Assembly: GCF_001514495.1 (NCBI RefSeq)
Contig: NZ_BCNM01000008.1
Location: 207,797-271,796 of the forward strand
DNA length: 64,000 nt
Source: Paenibacillus pabuli NBRC 13638
Lineage (GTDB): Bacteria > Bacillota > Bacilli > Paenibacillales > Paenibacillaceae
Direction of reading: 5' to 3'
Every line of letters begins with the position of its first letter. Position 1 is the stretch's first letter. The translations under genes and the position numbers were made by a program. This document shows positions 46,840-56,545 of the stretch, piece after piece. The notes under the pieces were generated by a model, which was given only the letters and a program-made list of their open reading frames with translations, made no database searches and had not been told where the DNA came from.

Positions 46840-48462
46840 TTATTTGGATTCGTACCTTGTCATTTTTATCCGGTATTGCTTAGGCGTATCCCCCGTATAT
46901 TCTTTAAACAGTTTGCAAAAGTAGCCTTCATTGACGATGCCCACTTCCTCGCACAATTCCAACAAAGAATAATCCCGGACATTTAACAGCTCGAGGGCTA
47001 ATTGGATTTTTTTACGGTTGATGTAGCTGATCACGCCTTCGTTCATTGTTTTTTTGAATAAGCTGCTAAAATACGATGGTGCTAAATTCACTTCCTCGGC
47101 AATAGCCTCCAGCGTTAAACGCTGTTTCAGGTTTTTCTCGATAAAATGCATAGCACTCATGATCTCTGAACGATGTAATAGCTGGCCTGCGTGTACGTAT
47201 TCGAATGTAAAGTCGCCAATATAGGCGAGCTGCTCCTGAAATGCCATAAACTCCATGGGGAATTCGGCTGCTTCCATGTACAGCTTGTTCCCCGATTTAA
47301 ACTTCACGGTAATGTCTCTGTACAAGTCTCTAATCATCGGTGCCATGATGGACTTGTGGATTTTATGGTCCGTAACAAATTGGTTCAGATCGGCGAGTGC
47401 ATTCTCCAGATCTTCTTTGGAAATCTTCCTTTTCACATACATCAGAAACTCAGTCAGTTTCTGTTGAAAGTCGGCTTTTTTGTCATTATGGTATTGGAAC
47501 CGATGCATGGGTGTTTTTACGACTTTCTCTGTATGGTAATAGAAATCGTCACTCACATGATTAGCTTCCGTGTACGCTTGTTTGATCGATTCCCAGCCTC
47601 GATGTGGACCTCCAAAAGCGACGGATACCCTTTGATTCAAATATTGATGCAAATAAGAGACGATCTGACCTCCCAAGGATTGACAAGCATATTCCGTTTC
47701 CATATCACTGCGGTTGTTTTCCCAGGATAGAAAGCCAATAAAACGATGATCGGACAAATCCGCAGCTACGCCGCTGCCCCCATTCATCACCGTTTCTTCG
47801 ATGATATTCGTAATCGCGTATTTCAAGATGTTTTGATCAGCGGCGGAGTATTCGTTTCGGAAACTCCCATATGTATTCATTTCAACAATGAAGCAGCAAT
47901 AGTTGGCTTGAAAGAAATGAAATTGCATGCGGTTGGCAAAATCTGATGCACGATGTGAGGGGATTTCGCCTCGGATCAGCTCGTTAAAAAATTGCTTGCG
48001 GACTCTATATTTATTTTCAAGGACGGATACGTTTAACGATTGAAACTCAGCTTCTTTTTTCTTAAACTCATTTAAAATCCCAGCTGCCTTATTTAAAGCT
48101 CGGTCCAAATCCGCTTCTCTCAGCGGAACCTTTACAATGTACTCCAATACGTTGGCTTGAATAGCACGCTGGGCGTATTCAAAGGATGAATAAGCGGTCA
48201 AAAGGATGTATTGGGTATGGGGGAGCTCCGTCTTGAGCTGCTCAATCATGGAGATTCCATCCATTCGCGGCATAACGATATCGGAAATGACGATATCCGG
48301 TTTAAGTTTTAAAATCTCCTCGATTCCATTCAGCCCATTATTCGCTTTTCCCACTAGAACAAATCGCTTATCTCTATGAGAGAGCTCATTAAAAAACAAT
48401 TCCAATCTTTGAATGATCAGGTCTTCATCGTCAACAATGAAGCAGGTATATTCTCTCATCAC
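46840..48462 (-). CDS. YesN-type response regulator (receiver plus AraC HTH), second locus
   Basis: This 540-aa regulator has a receiver domain (IVDDEDLIIQRLE, phosphorylated Asp in IVISDIVMPRMDG, Thr in LLTAYSSFEYA) and a long variable linker. It ends with an AraC double HTH (EVNLAPSYFSSLFKKTMNEGVISYI, then VGIVNEGYFCKLFKEYTGDTPKQYR). The receiver's usual Lys lies in EYIVKVPL, slightly altered from LLKP. The start is GTG at 48462 overlapping the kinase stop (GTGA), so translation is coupled. It is the probable activator of the FAD/SGNH/giant-protein genes and the transporter. Confidence 0.93.
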   Translation of the reverse strand: MMREYTCFIVDDEDLIIQRLELFFNELSHRDKRFVLVGKANNGLNGIEEILKLKPDIVISDIVMPRMDGISMIEQLKTELPHTQYILLTAYSSFEYAQRAIQANVLEYIVKVPLREADLDRALNKAAGILNEFKKKEAEFQSLNVSVLENKYRVRKQFFNELIRGEIPSHRASDFANRMQFHFFQANYCCFIVEMNTYGSFRNEYSAADQNILKYAITNIIEETVMNGGSGVAADLSDHRFIGFLSWENNRSDMETEYACQSLGGQIVSYLHQYLNQRVSVAFGGPHRGWESIKQAYTEANHVSDDFYYHTEKVVKTPMHRFQYHNDKKADFQQKLTEFLMYVKRKISKEDLENALADLNQFVTDHKIHKSIMAPMIRDLYRDITVKFKSGNKLYMEAAEFPMEFMAFQEQLAYIGDFTFEYVHAGQLLHRSEIMSAMHFIEKNLKQRLTLEAIAEEVNLAPSYFSSLFKKTMNEGVISYINRKKIQLALELLNVRDYSLLELCEEVGIVNEGYFCKLFKEYTGDTPKQYRIKMTRYESK

Positions 48463-50201
48463 GATGCATCTCCTTTTTGCGAATCTGCCGGGAATAAGGC
48501 GCGTACACGGGTTATTTCCTTAGGTATGCTAATGATCTGAAGCCCGAATTGTTCTCCGTAGTGAAGTCTTATTCGGCCATGAATATTATTTAGCCCGATT
48601 CTTTTCCTTTTTACTTCCATTTCACTCGGTTCTGAGATTAAAATATGCTTTATTTTATCAGCTGGAATTCCCTCGCCTTGATCAACAACTTCTATGATGA
48701 CGATACCATCCTCCCTGTACGCATGAATCGTAATAGGTCCCTCAATTCCCCCTCCGTTATAACCATGAAAGATGCTATTCTCCACAAGAGGCTGCAGCAG
48801 CATTCGAAAAACAGGGAAATCCATTAACCCTGCTTCGATATGTTCAATCAAGTGGAAGTTTCGGTTGTACCGAATGTTCTGGATTTCGATATAATCCGCT
48901 ACATTGCGTAGTTCCTGACGTAAGGAAACCTTCTCTGAAGCATCGTCTATCCCGTATTCCAATAATGAAATGAGCGAACCGATCACCACATCTACTTTCT
49001 CTATTTGTCCGAGACGTATAACGTTGCTGATCGAACCAAGTGTGTTGTACAGAAAATGAGGGTTAATTTGAGACTGCAGCACCTGGATTTCCAGCTTCCG
49101 TTCAAGTTCATTATGAAGTTCAGCTCGCCGAATCAGTTCCACTATTTGTTGCAGCATCCGATCGAATGCTCGTGAAAGATCTCCAAACTCATCGTTTCGA
49201 TTAATCGTTATTGTCGTTGTAAGGAAACCTTGCTCCACCTGCTTCATTTTTGTTTTGAGCGTATAGAGTGGTTTCCTTATATATTTGGCAACCAAAAAAG
49301 AAATGAACAAACTTAAGAGAAAACCAGCAGCTAGAAGCTCAATATAATAGGTTTCCAATCTGGACAAAGCTGCTTTCAAACGCGATTCATCGTTGATCGA
49401 GATAAGGGTCCAGTTGAATTTCTCCGTTGGTTTTTTCAGAAGGGAGACCGGCATGCCATCCTTGGTATGCAGTTGAAGACTTGTTTCTGTCGTATTCAAA
49501 ATTTGTTCCGCTGACGTTTCCCCGATTGAAAACGTATGATCTTGAATATTCAGTGGTCCTTTATTTTCAGAAAATCCGGCAATGATTTTACCCGATGCGG
49601 TGATCAGAGCCAGATTCATTTGTTCTTGTTTATTAATCTTGAACAATGTTTCCTCAATGGCATTTAGATCCAAATCAACCGCAATGGCCATAGGAAACGG
49701 AGCGCCGTTCAGATATCGAACCATCGTAACGGTCCAGCCGGAATACTTCGATTTGTAAGGTTCACTCACAAAGGTAGTCCTTCTGCTCTTGTCAGCCGCA
49801 TCAAATAAAGGTTCTCTTTCAGGTAAGGGTTCATCGAATATTCGGGTAGCGATACTTCCGCCCAGAATGGATAAATCGCTTTTGATCAAATAAATATTAC
49901 TGACGTAATTACTGTTGAGTTCATACAGCTCTCTTAATTGCTTTTTAATCACTTCCGCATTGTCAATATTGGCTTTCACCGATGTTTCGACTGAAAAGAG
50001 AATCGTTTGGAAGGAGGAAAAATTCACGGTAAAATACTGGTCTACCTTGTCAAGGATTTGGTTCGTGTAATAAATATCATTGGTTCTTATTTCCTTTTGG
50101 ACGTAGCGATAAGACAATTGGCTGATCAAGATGATGCAGCCTAATACAAATGCAAACACGATCAAAAATAATTTTAAAGGCAAGCTGATTCTTCTCCGCA
50201 T
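48459..50201 (-). CDS. YesM-type sensor histidine kinase, second locus
   Basis: This 580-aa kinase has TM1 at about 8-28, an extracytoplasmic Cache-like sensor (about 30-275), TM2 at about 283-305, HAMP, the H-box INPHFLYNTLGSISN, the N-box PLVENSIFHGYNGGG and a G-box (DQGEGIPADKI). The start at 50201 has GAGGAAG upstream. It lies between the ABC transporter genes and its response regulator on the same strand. The sensed signal is unknown but probably involves the transported sugar. Confidence 0.94.
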   Translation of the reverse strand: MRRRISLPLKLFLIVFAFVLGCIILISQLSYRYVQKEIRTNDIYYTNQILDKVDQYFTVNFSSFQTILFSVETSVKANIDNAEVIKKQLRELYELNSNYVSNIYLIKSDLSILGGSIATRIFDEPLPEREPLFDAADKSRRTTFVSEPYKSKYSGWTVTMVRYLNGAPFPMAIAVDLDLNAIEETLFKINKQEQMNLALITASGKIIAGFSENKGPLNIQDHTFSIGETSAEQILNTTETSLQLHTKDGMPVSLLKKPTEKFNWTLISINDESRLKAALSRLETYYIELLAAGFLLSLFISFLVAKYIRKPLYTLKTKMKQVEQGFLTTTITINRNDEFGDLSRAFDRMLQQIVELIRRAELHNELERKLEIQVLQSQINPHFLYNTLGSISNVIRLGQIEKVDVVIGSLISLLEYGIDDASEKVSLRQELRNVADYIEIQNIRYNRNFHLIEHIEAGLMDFPVFRMLLQPLVENSIFHGYNGGGIEGPITIHAYREDGIVIIEVVDQGEGIPADKIKHILISEPSEMEVKRKRIGLNNIHGRIRLHYGEQFGLQIISIPKEITRVRALFPADSQKGDAS

Positions 50202-50296
50202 CGATCATCTTCCTCTTTAGTTCCGTTTTAAAATAAGAATAGCATATGCTAATAAAGAGAGGGGCTACGAATAGCCACTCTCTTCGTTTATTTATT

Positions 50297-51883
50297 TTAC
50301 TTGATAAGCCCGGCTTCTTTAAATTGCTTGATTGCTGTTTCCATATATTTCTGCATGTCAAACTTGGTATCCAGTGTCTGGAGGAAATTGTCCCAGTTGG
50401 TAAGCGGCTCTTTGCCCGTCATAAATTTAACCAAGCTTTCATTAATGAAACGTTGGCGGTCAGCATCCAATGTATCGCTCGGGTCTGGAGTCAATAAATT
50501 TCCGGGCAGCGTTGGCCCCACATATTGCTGGTTGTTCTTGAAAGCTTCCGCAGTCTTCGGATTCTGGAAGCTGAAGTACTCCGCATCATCACCACGGCGC
50601 GGCATTCTATAATGATCGACCCACAGGTACTTCTCTTTCATTTCCTTCGATAATTCGGAAGTTTTATTTTTGATCTTGCCGTCCACCACATCCCAATGAA
50701 TCCCTTTAATTCCGTATGCAAAATTCGGATAGGCTTCTTCATCCGTAAAGAGATAATTCAGCATGGACAAGATCCGAATGATTTTGTCCTCGTCCGCTTT
50801 TGCGGATATGGCCCATGAATTGCCTTGGAACGATTTTCTCTCTACAATTTGATCCCCGTAAGGTCCTTTCATCGGAGGGATGACGATCCATTCCGGCACC
50901 TCTCCACTAATTTCTTTCATTTTCTGTTGATAATCCGGCTCCAGTCTACGAGCATCTCTGATCATGAAGCCAACTTTACCCTTAAACATCTTTTGGTCCA
51001 ACAGATCAGGCGAATTCATCGTCACCCAGTCCGGATCAACCACCTTGGCTGCCATCATTTTATTAATGTAAGCAAGCGCCTCTTTCATTTTGGGATCGAT
51101 AAACAAGAATACCGGTTCATTATCTTTTATCTCAACGGCCGAAGGAGGATTGACGCCAAACATCCACATCAAGCTATCAAAGCCGTAGGTTTGCAGATTG
51201 CCTTCTTTATTCATACCGCCGATGAATCCGTACGTATCGTTTTTGCCATTACCGTCCGGATCTTTCTCTGTAAAGGCTTTCATAACTTCGAACAGCTCAT
51301 CCGGTGTCGTTGGTACTTCCAGATTCAGCTTTTTCAGCCAATCGTTCCGAATGAAAAAGCTTCTACTGATACCGTTTACATTATCATAACCTGGAACTCC
51401 GATCGTTTTTCCTTGATAGGACATTGCCTCCCAAGAGTCGCTGCCAAACCGTTTCTGCAATTCAGGGAATTGATCCAGATACGGTGTCAAATCTGCAAGA
51501 ACACCTTGGTCATAATATTGCGCGAGATCAGCACGACTCTTCAAGAAGATCAAATCTGGAAGATCTCCGCCTGCAATGAGCGTATTTAGTTTGGTTGTTG
51601 CCTGCCCAGCTTGAGGAATCACCATATCCAAGTCGATGTTCATCTCTTTTTCCAACATTTGGCGTTGAATATCTTCATCACGTGGAGGGATCGGAGCAGC
51701 AGCATTGAACGTACCTTGGTTAAACATCGTAATTTTCATTTTGGTTTCAAACTGACCAGACTGCCCCTGCGAATTACCCGAAGTTGTCGATGTAACTTCT
51801 TCATTTCCCCCACATCCTGACAATAACGTTCCCAGTCCTAAGATTGCCGACAGAATAGCAAATGAAATCTTTTTACGCTGCAT
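50297..51883 (-). CDS. Oligosaccharide ABC transporter substrate-binding lipoprotein, second locus
   Basis: This 528-aa secreted lipoprotein has the lipobox LLSGC near residue 24, then a Ser/Thr/Gln linker and an extracellular solute-binding fold (MKITMFNQGTFNAAAPIPPRDEDI, IAGGDLPDLIFLKSRADL, DKDPDGNGKND-like EKDPDGNGKNDTYGF). The last of these resembles the calcium-loop-like insert common to Paenibacillus LplA proteins. AGGAG lies upstream of the ATG at 51883. It follows two permeases and feeds them a ligand that is probably the product of the giant secreted protein. Confidence 0.92.
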   Translation of the reverse strand: MQRKKISFAILSAILGLGTLLSGCGGNEEVTSTTSGNSQGQSGQFETKMKITMFNQGTFNAAAPIPPRDEDIQRQMLEKEMNIDLDMVIPQAGQATTKLNTLIAGGDLPDLIFLKSRADLAQYYDQGVLADLTPYLDQFPELQKRFGSDSWEAMSYQGKTIGVPGYDNVNGISRSFFIRNDWLKKLNLEVPTTPDELFEVMKAFTEKDPDGNGKNDTYGFIGGMNKEGNLQTYGFDSLMWMFGVNPPSAVEIKDNEPVFLFIDPKMKEALAYINKMMAAKVVDPDWVTMNSPDLLDQKMFKGKVGFMIRDARRLEPDYQQKMKEISGEVPEWIVIPPMKGPYGDQIVERKSFQGNSWAISAKADEDKIIRILSMLNYLFTDEEAYPNFAYGIKGIHWDVVDGKIKNKTSELSKEMKEKYLWVDHYRMPRRGDDAEYFSFQNPKTAEAFKNNQQYVGPTLPGNLLTPDPSDTLDADRQRFINESLVKFMTGKEPLTNWDNFLQTLDTKFDMQKYMETAIKQFKEAGLIK

Positions 51884-51952
51884 ATTGACCTCTCCTTTGC
51901 TTGTATATTATCACGGTTTCCCCGTAATAACTCAGTTAGTTTGGAACACCTC

Positions 51953-52822
51953 TTACCCTTTAACGGATCCCAGAAGTACACCTTTGGTAAAATGCTTTTG
52001 CAAAAATGGGTAAACGATCAAAATCGGGATCGTAGTCACGACAACTGTAGCCATCTGCACAGCGAATGTACTTACCGTTCCGGAATTGGCAAGTGATTCA
52101 GCACTTTGTGTTGCGACGTTAAGCAGGATGTTGCGTAAGACGACTTGAAGCGGCATCAAGTTGGAATCATTGATATAAACAATAGCATCAAAATAACTAT
52201 TCCAATGCCCCACTGCGTAAAATAAAGAAATGGTCGAAATTACGGGCAAAGACAGTGGTAAAATGATCCGCCATAACGATTGTAGTTCACTTGCACCGTC
52301 AACCCGCGCTGATTCCTCGATTTCACCAGGCAATTGCTCGAAAAAGCCTTTAATGATCACCAGATTAAATGCACTAATAAGATTTGGAATAATCAATACC
52401 CACGGACTGTTTAGCAACCCTAGAGAGCGAATTAGTAGATAAGTCGGAATTAACCCCCCACTGAACATCATGGTAAACACAATGAATAGTAAAAACGGAC
52501 TGCGTCCCGGCAAATATTTCTTGGATAACGGGTACGCTGCGATGACCGTAAAAAACACATTTAACGCAGTGCCTATGATCGTTCGAAACAACGTAATTTT
52601 ATACGCCTGCCAGATCCCATGAGAAATAAATACTTCTTTATAGGCCAGAAAGGTAAAGGATTCGGGTATAATCACAATTCCTCTTCTTAACACTTCCGAT
52701 TCCGGCGTCACGGAGACGGCAATCACATATAAAAAGGGTAATAAGCAAAGGAGTGATAAAAAAATAAGAATAACATAAACGACGGATTGCCAGACTTTTT
52801 CCCCGATTGTCAAATTGATCAT
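51953..52822 (-). CDS. CUT1 sugar ABC transporter permease (YtcP/LplC type), second locus
   Basis: This 289-aa six-helix permease has the EAA loop EESARVDGASELQSLWRIILPLSLP and the terminal KGVLLGSVKG of the family. I chose the ATG at 52822, with GAGGTGG 8 bases upstream; the open frame extends to 52852 but would overlap the previous gene. It begins 13 bp after the partner permease. Confidence 0.93.
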   Translation of the reverse strand: MINLTIGEKVWQSVVYVILIFLSLLCLLPFLYVIAVSVTPESEVLRRGIVIIPESFTFLAYKEVFISHGIWQAYKITLFRTIIGTALNVFFTVIAAYPLSKKYLPGRSPFLLFIVFTMMFSGGLIPTYLLIRSLGLLNSPWVLIIPNLISAFNLVIIKGFFEQLPGEIEESARVDGASELQSLWRIILPLSLPVISTISLFYAVGHWNSYFDAIVYINDSNLMPLQVVLRNILLNVATQSAESLANSGTVSTFAVQMATVVVTTIPILIVYPFLQKHFTKGVLLGSVKG

Positions 52823-52835
52823 TTGAAAAACCACC

Positions 52836-53783
52836 TCACCAAATTTGCCCATCGAATTTTTTGGCGAGCTTATTTGCTGCCAAAACTAAACCAAATCCAA
52901 TGACAGCTTTAAACAATCCTACAGCAGTCGCCAAGCCAATCTTCAGACGCTCCAACCCTTCACGGTATACCCATGTGTCGATAATGTCGATCTTCTCCTG
53001 GTTAAAGGTGTTGGCAAACATGAATATTTGGTCAAAGCCAGCATCCAGAATATGGCTTAATTTAAGAATCAGCATCAGAATAATGACTCCTCGAATGCCA
53101 GGTAACGTGATATGCCAGAGCTGTCTCCATTTGGAAGCGCCATCCATTCGAGCTGCCTCATATAAGCTTGGATCAATACCTGCTAATGCGGCGAGGTACA
53201 GTATCGCTCCCCATCCAATGTCCTTCCATATTTCAGATGCGATGACCAGCAGTCTCCCCCAAGCAGGCTCCGTAAGAAATGAGATGGGCTGAAAACCACT
53301 TTCCTTCAAAATCATATTAAAAAGGCCATCGCCTGGGGCTAATAAGGCTACCATTAATCCATATACAATGACCCAAGACAGAAAGTGGGGTAAATAAGTG
53401 ATTGTCTGCACGATTTTCTTAAACCATTGGCTATACACTTCATTGAGGAGTAGAGCAAGTACGATGGGAGCGGAGAAACCGAACAATAACTTATACAGCG
53501 ATATGATGATCGTATTTTTCATGATGTCCCAGAAATAAACGCCATTCATAAAATCCGTAAAATTTTTGAATCCCACCCATGGACTATCCCATAGTCCCAG
53601 AGCCAGGTTGTAGTTTTTAAAAGCAATCATGATTCCCGCCATAGGAATGTATTTGAATACCGCAAAGTAAATTAAAGCTGGTAATAAGAGAGCATACATC
53701 ACTTTATACTTTTGTATCGTCCTTATCCATGTCTTTCGCTTTTTGGAGAGGGGAATGGCGTCCGCTGTCAATTTTGCTTGCAT
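52836..53783 (-). CDS. CUT1 sugar ABC transporter permease (LplB/YteP type), second locus
   Basis: This 315-aa six-helix permease has FKYIPMAGIMIAFKNYNLALG and the EAA loop YEAARMDGASKWRQLWHITLPGIRG. I chose the ATG at 53783, with GAGGTG 5 bases upstream. It is the first gene of the second carbohydrate locus; its promoter lies in 53784-53950. As usual for this group, no ATPase gene is nearby. Confidence 0.93.
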   Translation of the reverse strand: MQAKLTADAIPLSKKRKTWIRTIQKYKVMYALLLPALIYFAVFKYIPMAGIMIAFKNYNLALGLWDSPWVGFKNFTDFMNGVYFWDIMKNTIIISLYKLLFGFSAPIVLALLLNEVYSQWFKKIVQTITYLPHFLSWVIVYGLMVALLAPGDGLFNMILKESGFQPISFLTEPAWGRLLVIASEIWKDIGWGAILYLAALAGIDPSLYEAARMDGASKWRQLWHITLPGIRGVIILMLILKLSHILDAGFDQIFMFANTFNQEKIDIIDTWVYREGLERLKIGLATAVGLFKAVIGFGLVLAANKLAKKFDGQIW

Positions 53784-53959
53784 AACATCACCTCGTCTTT
53801 GTTTGTATTTGTATATTAGCACCCCCCTATTGGATAAATTTCTGAGATTTCATGAATTTCTTATAAGATATTTAGCAAGTGGACTTTACAACGAAGGTGA
53901 AAGCCGATTTATTATCTATCGCAGAATGATTAGGACATCAAGAATCCAGGACTAATTAG

Positions 53960-54361
53960 TTGATCTGTTTAGAGGTGGAGTGGATCGGCAAGTGGCGCGA
54001 CATAGAAAAAACGCTTGGTTCGTCCCGCGAGAAGTTGTACCGGCTTGCCGAGCACTACGCTGAGGATTTCCGTAATCCGCTTCTTCGAGCTGCGGAAGAA
54101 TTTTCGGGGAGCGAAACCGGGGATCACGAGATTCGGGATAAGCTTCTGCTGCTGACACGAATGCACTATCCGATCTTTCAACAGCTGTTGGAGGAAGGAA
54201 TGCAAAGCGGCGAGTTTCGACCGATGCCGCTTGAAGATCTTACTTTTATCCTTTTCGGGTTATTTGGAGGCCTTAGTGTTTCGTATTACAATTACGAAAC
54301 CGATCGGATTGTCGGCTTATATCGGACTGCAATCGATGTTTTACTTCAAGGGATAGAGTAG
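53960..54361 (+). pseudogene. TetR-family regulator lacking its DNA-binding domain
   Basis: The 133 readable residues match the ligand-binding half of TetR/AcrR proteins (WRDIEKTLGSSREKLYRLAEHYAEDF, then FQQLLEEGMQSGEFRPMPLEDLTFILFGLFGGLSVSYY). The N-terminal HTH is absent, and none is readable in any frame upstream to 53820. The only start is a TTG without a good ribosome site. It is 5'-truncated, and it precedes a frameshifted MFS gene that it probably once regulated. Confidence 0.75.
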
Positions 54362-54439
54362 TACTAATTTTTTGCCCATCAATCAGACCGGACGCTCGGT
54401 TTTGTTCCGTCTTTAAGGGGATATGTTATTAAAGCATTA

Positions 54440-55650
54440 TTGGCCAACCGTGTATTCCGGATCGTAGCGTTCGCTGACCTTCTGCAGCAGTCGGCGATCT
54501 GGATCCGAAATATCTCGCTGCTGTTCTATGTAATGGAGCAGACGGACAGCGATCCCGTCGCTGTTTCCCTTCTGACCGTGATGGAATATGCGCCGATTTT
54601 TCTCTTCTCATTCATTGGTGGCACTTTCGCCGACAGATGGAATCCGAAGCGAACGATGATCACAGGTGATTTGCTCAGCGCGCTGTCGATCGGAGCCATT
54701 CTATTGTTCGTGCTTGCAGGTTCTTGGCAAGCCGTATTCGCCGCGACGGTCGTGTCAGCCATCGTCAGCCAGTTCTCGCAGCCTTCTTCGGCTGTTATGT
54801 TTAAACGGCATGTGCCCGCAGAGCTGTTAGCACCGGCAATCGGTATTTCCCAAGGGATCATGTCCTTGTTCATTATTGTAGGACCTGTCATAGGGACACT
54901 CATCTATTCATCGCTAGGCCTGACCTACTCGCTGTCCGCGATGATCGTTATTTTCCTTACAGCGGCATTCGTCCAACTCTCCCTTCCTCCCTCGTCGCGC
55001 TCGCCTGAACGGAGCGCCGCACCAATTTTGGAGGATATGAAAGAGGGTTTCCGCTATATCCGCAGCCAACGGAATTTAATTGTTATTGCGCTTACGTTTG
55101 CCTGCATTGGGCTAGGGTCTGGCTTAATCCAGCCATTGGACATCTATATTGTGACCGAACGTCTTCAGCTTGACAAGGAAAGTATCCAATGGTTCTATGC
55201 ACTGTCTGGCGTCGGAATGCTGATCGGGGGCTTGGCAGCAGCAGCTCTGGGTCCGAAGATGAATCCACCGTCATCTTCGCAGGCATCGCTTTCCTGTCAT
55301 TCTCCATCATCGTCGAGGCTCTATCCGTCTGGGTGTATCTAACAGCTGCCATGCGCTTCATGGTTGGCGTCATGACGGCTTTCATGCAGATCGTGCTCGG
55401 AGCTATAATGATGAAACTGGTTGAGGAATCCTACATTGGGCGTGTGAACGGTACGATTACGCCACTACTCATGGCAGGAACGCTAACTGGTTCCGCTTTG
55501 GCCGGTCCGCTCATGAAGTCGATTACGCTTGTCCCTGTCTATGGACTGTCCGCCATAATTATTTTGATTGCAGCCTTTGCTAGTCTCAGTATGAAATTGG
55601 GAGAGTCCACCGCATCCAAAATGGATCAATCCGGAATGCATCTGGATTAA
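54440..55650 (+). pseudogene. MFS drug-efflux transporter, frameshifted
   Basis: Two overlapping frames make up one 12-helix major facilitator protein. The first (54440 to about 55262) covers helices 1-8: FADLLQQSAIWIRNISLLFYV, the DRWNPKR motif A and LSGVGMLIGGLAAAALGPKMN. The second (about 55262-55650) resumes with TVIFAGIAFLSFSIIVEAL through to the end. The break falls at 55260-55268 and involves one or two bases. The start is also weak (TTG, no close ribosome site). It is probably an inactive exporter. Confidence 0.8.
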
Positions 55651-55772
55651 GTTACACTCCACTAGCTGGAGCCGTAGTTCATTCGTCAAGATGGACAACT
55701 CAGATCCGCTAAGCCATTAATTATTGGCGAATATCCAATAAGGTCCAGACTGATGCCTGTTACTTCAGCGAA

Positions 55773-55804
55773 AAACGTCAGCCGGTCGTGGTCGGCTGAC
55801 GTTT
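55773..55804. terminator. Bidirectional terminator
   Basis: AAACGTCAGCCG and CGGCTGACGTTT pair perfectly (12 bp) around an 8-base loop, with A and T runs on the flanks. It lies between the MFS remnant and the SMR pair. The stretch 55651-55772 is otherwise empty. Confidence 0.8.
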
Positions 55805-55830
55805 GGTTGAGGATGTTATTTGCATTTGCC

Positions 55831-56145
55831 CTAGGATACTAACTTTAAACCAACTATGCTTACGATTATTCCGCTGACGAGAGCTAATTTTTTTAGATTT
55901 TTGGGTTCTTTGAAAACATACATCCCGAGTAGAACACTTCCAGAGGCACCGATACCTGTCCAGATCCCATAGCCGATACTAATCGGGATTTCCTTCAAAG
56001 ATAATGAAAGAAAAATAAAACTTAAACCAAGGAATAAAGCAAAAGTTAATGTATGCTTCAGTTTAGTGAACCCTTCTGATAATTTCAGAAATATTACGCC
56101 ACCAATTTCAAAAAAACCGGCTAACACCAAAAGTATCCAACTCAT
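55831..56145 (-). CDS. SMR-family efflux subunit, YkkD-like
   Basis: This 104-aa four-helix small multidrug resistance protein has the membrane Glu in GFFEIGGVIFLKLSEGF, then GYGIWTGIGASGSVLLGMYVFKEP and the ending GLKLVS. It pairs with the following gene in the manner of B. subtilis YkkC/YkkD, which form a heteromeric pump for cationic compounds such as guanidinium derivatives or drugs. AGGTG lies 8 bases before the ATG, and it starts 3 bp after its partner's stop. Confidence 0.9.
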   Translation of the reverse strand: MSWILLVLAGFFEIGGVIFLKLSEGFTKLKHTLTFALFLGLSFIFLSLSLKEIPISIGYGIWTGIGASGSVLLGMYVFKEPKNLKKLALVSGIIVSIVGLKLVS

Positions 56146-56148
56146 TCT

Positions 56149-56490
56149 CTATACACCTACTTCTTTTTTGGGTTGGTCAGAGACTAATTTCAAACCGATA
56201 ATACAAGAAATCAGGGTATACACTAACACAATTTTAAGCGCACTTACTTTATCTCCTAGAAAAATCATTCCCACCAGCGCGGTACCAAAGGAGCCAAGTC
56301 CGGTAAAAACGGCATAAGCCGTGGATACAGGTAGAATTTTGATAGACTTTGCAAAAAAATAGAAGCTTCCAACCATCAAAATGATCGTGGGGATTACAAT
56401 TTCCATTTTTGTGAATCCGTCTGAAAATGCTAACCCCAAAGCCCAACCGATCTCTAAAAATCCTCCTACGATAAGAAATAACCATGCCAT
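56149..56490 (-). CDS. SMR-family efflux subunit, YkkC-like
   Basis: This 113-aa four-helix SMR protein has the essential Glu in GGFLEIGWALGLAFSDGF, then STAYAVFTGLGSFGTALVGMIFLGD and a C-terminal GLKLVS with a hydrophilic tail. It is the first gene of a two-gene operon with the YkkD-like protein. GAGGTGG lies upstream of the ATG. Only 55 bp separate it from the upstream gene, and I see no guanidine riboswitch there. Confidence 0.9.
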   Translation of the reverse strand: MAWLFLIVGGFLEIGWALGLAFSDGFTKMEIVIPTIILMVGSFYFFAKSIKILPVSTAYAVFTGLGSFGTALVGMIFLGDKVSALKIVLVYTLISCIIGLKLVSDQPKKEVGV

Positions 56491-56545
56491 ATAAATTCCA
56501 CCTCATCTGTCTTTATTAGAATTTAACTGAACTGAATTCAACAAA

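Noticed and set aside
47191..47730. 179-codon plus-strand frame inside the YesN gene
   Set aside because: It is antisense to the well-supported response regulator and lacks domain similarity.
50825..51589. 254-codon plus-strand frame over the second binding protein
   Set aside because: It is antisense to a lipoprotein gene with lipobox and ribosome site; the composition is that of a mirror frame.
56491..56545. Guanidine (ykkC) riboswitch before the SMR pair
   Set aside because: The 55-bp gap is too short for the aptamer, and no characteristic pairing was seen.
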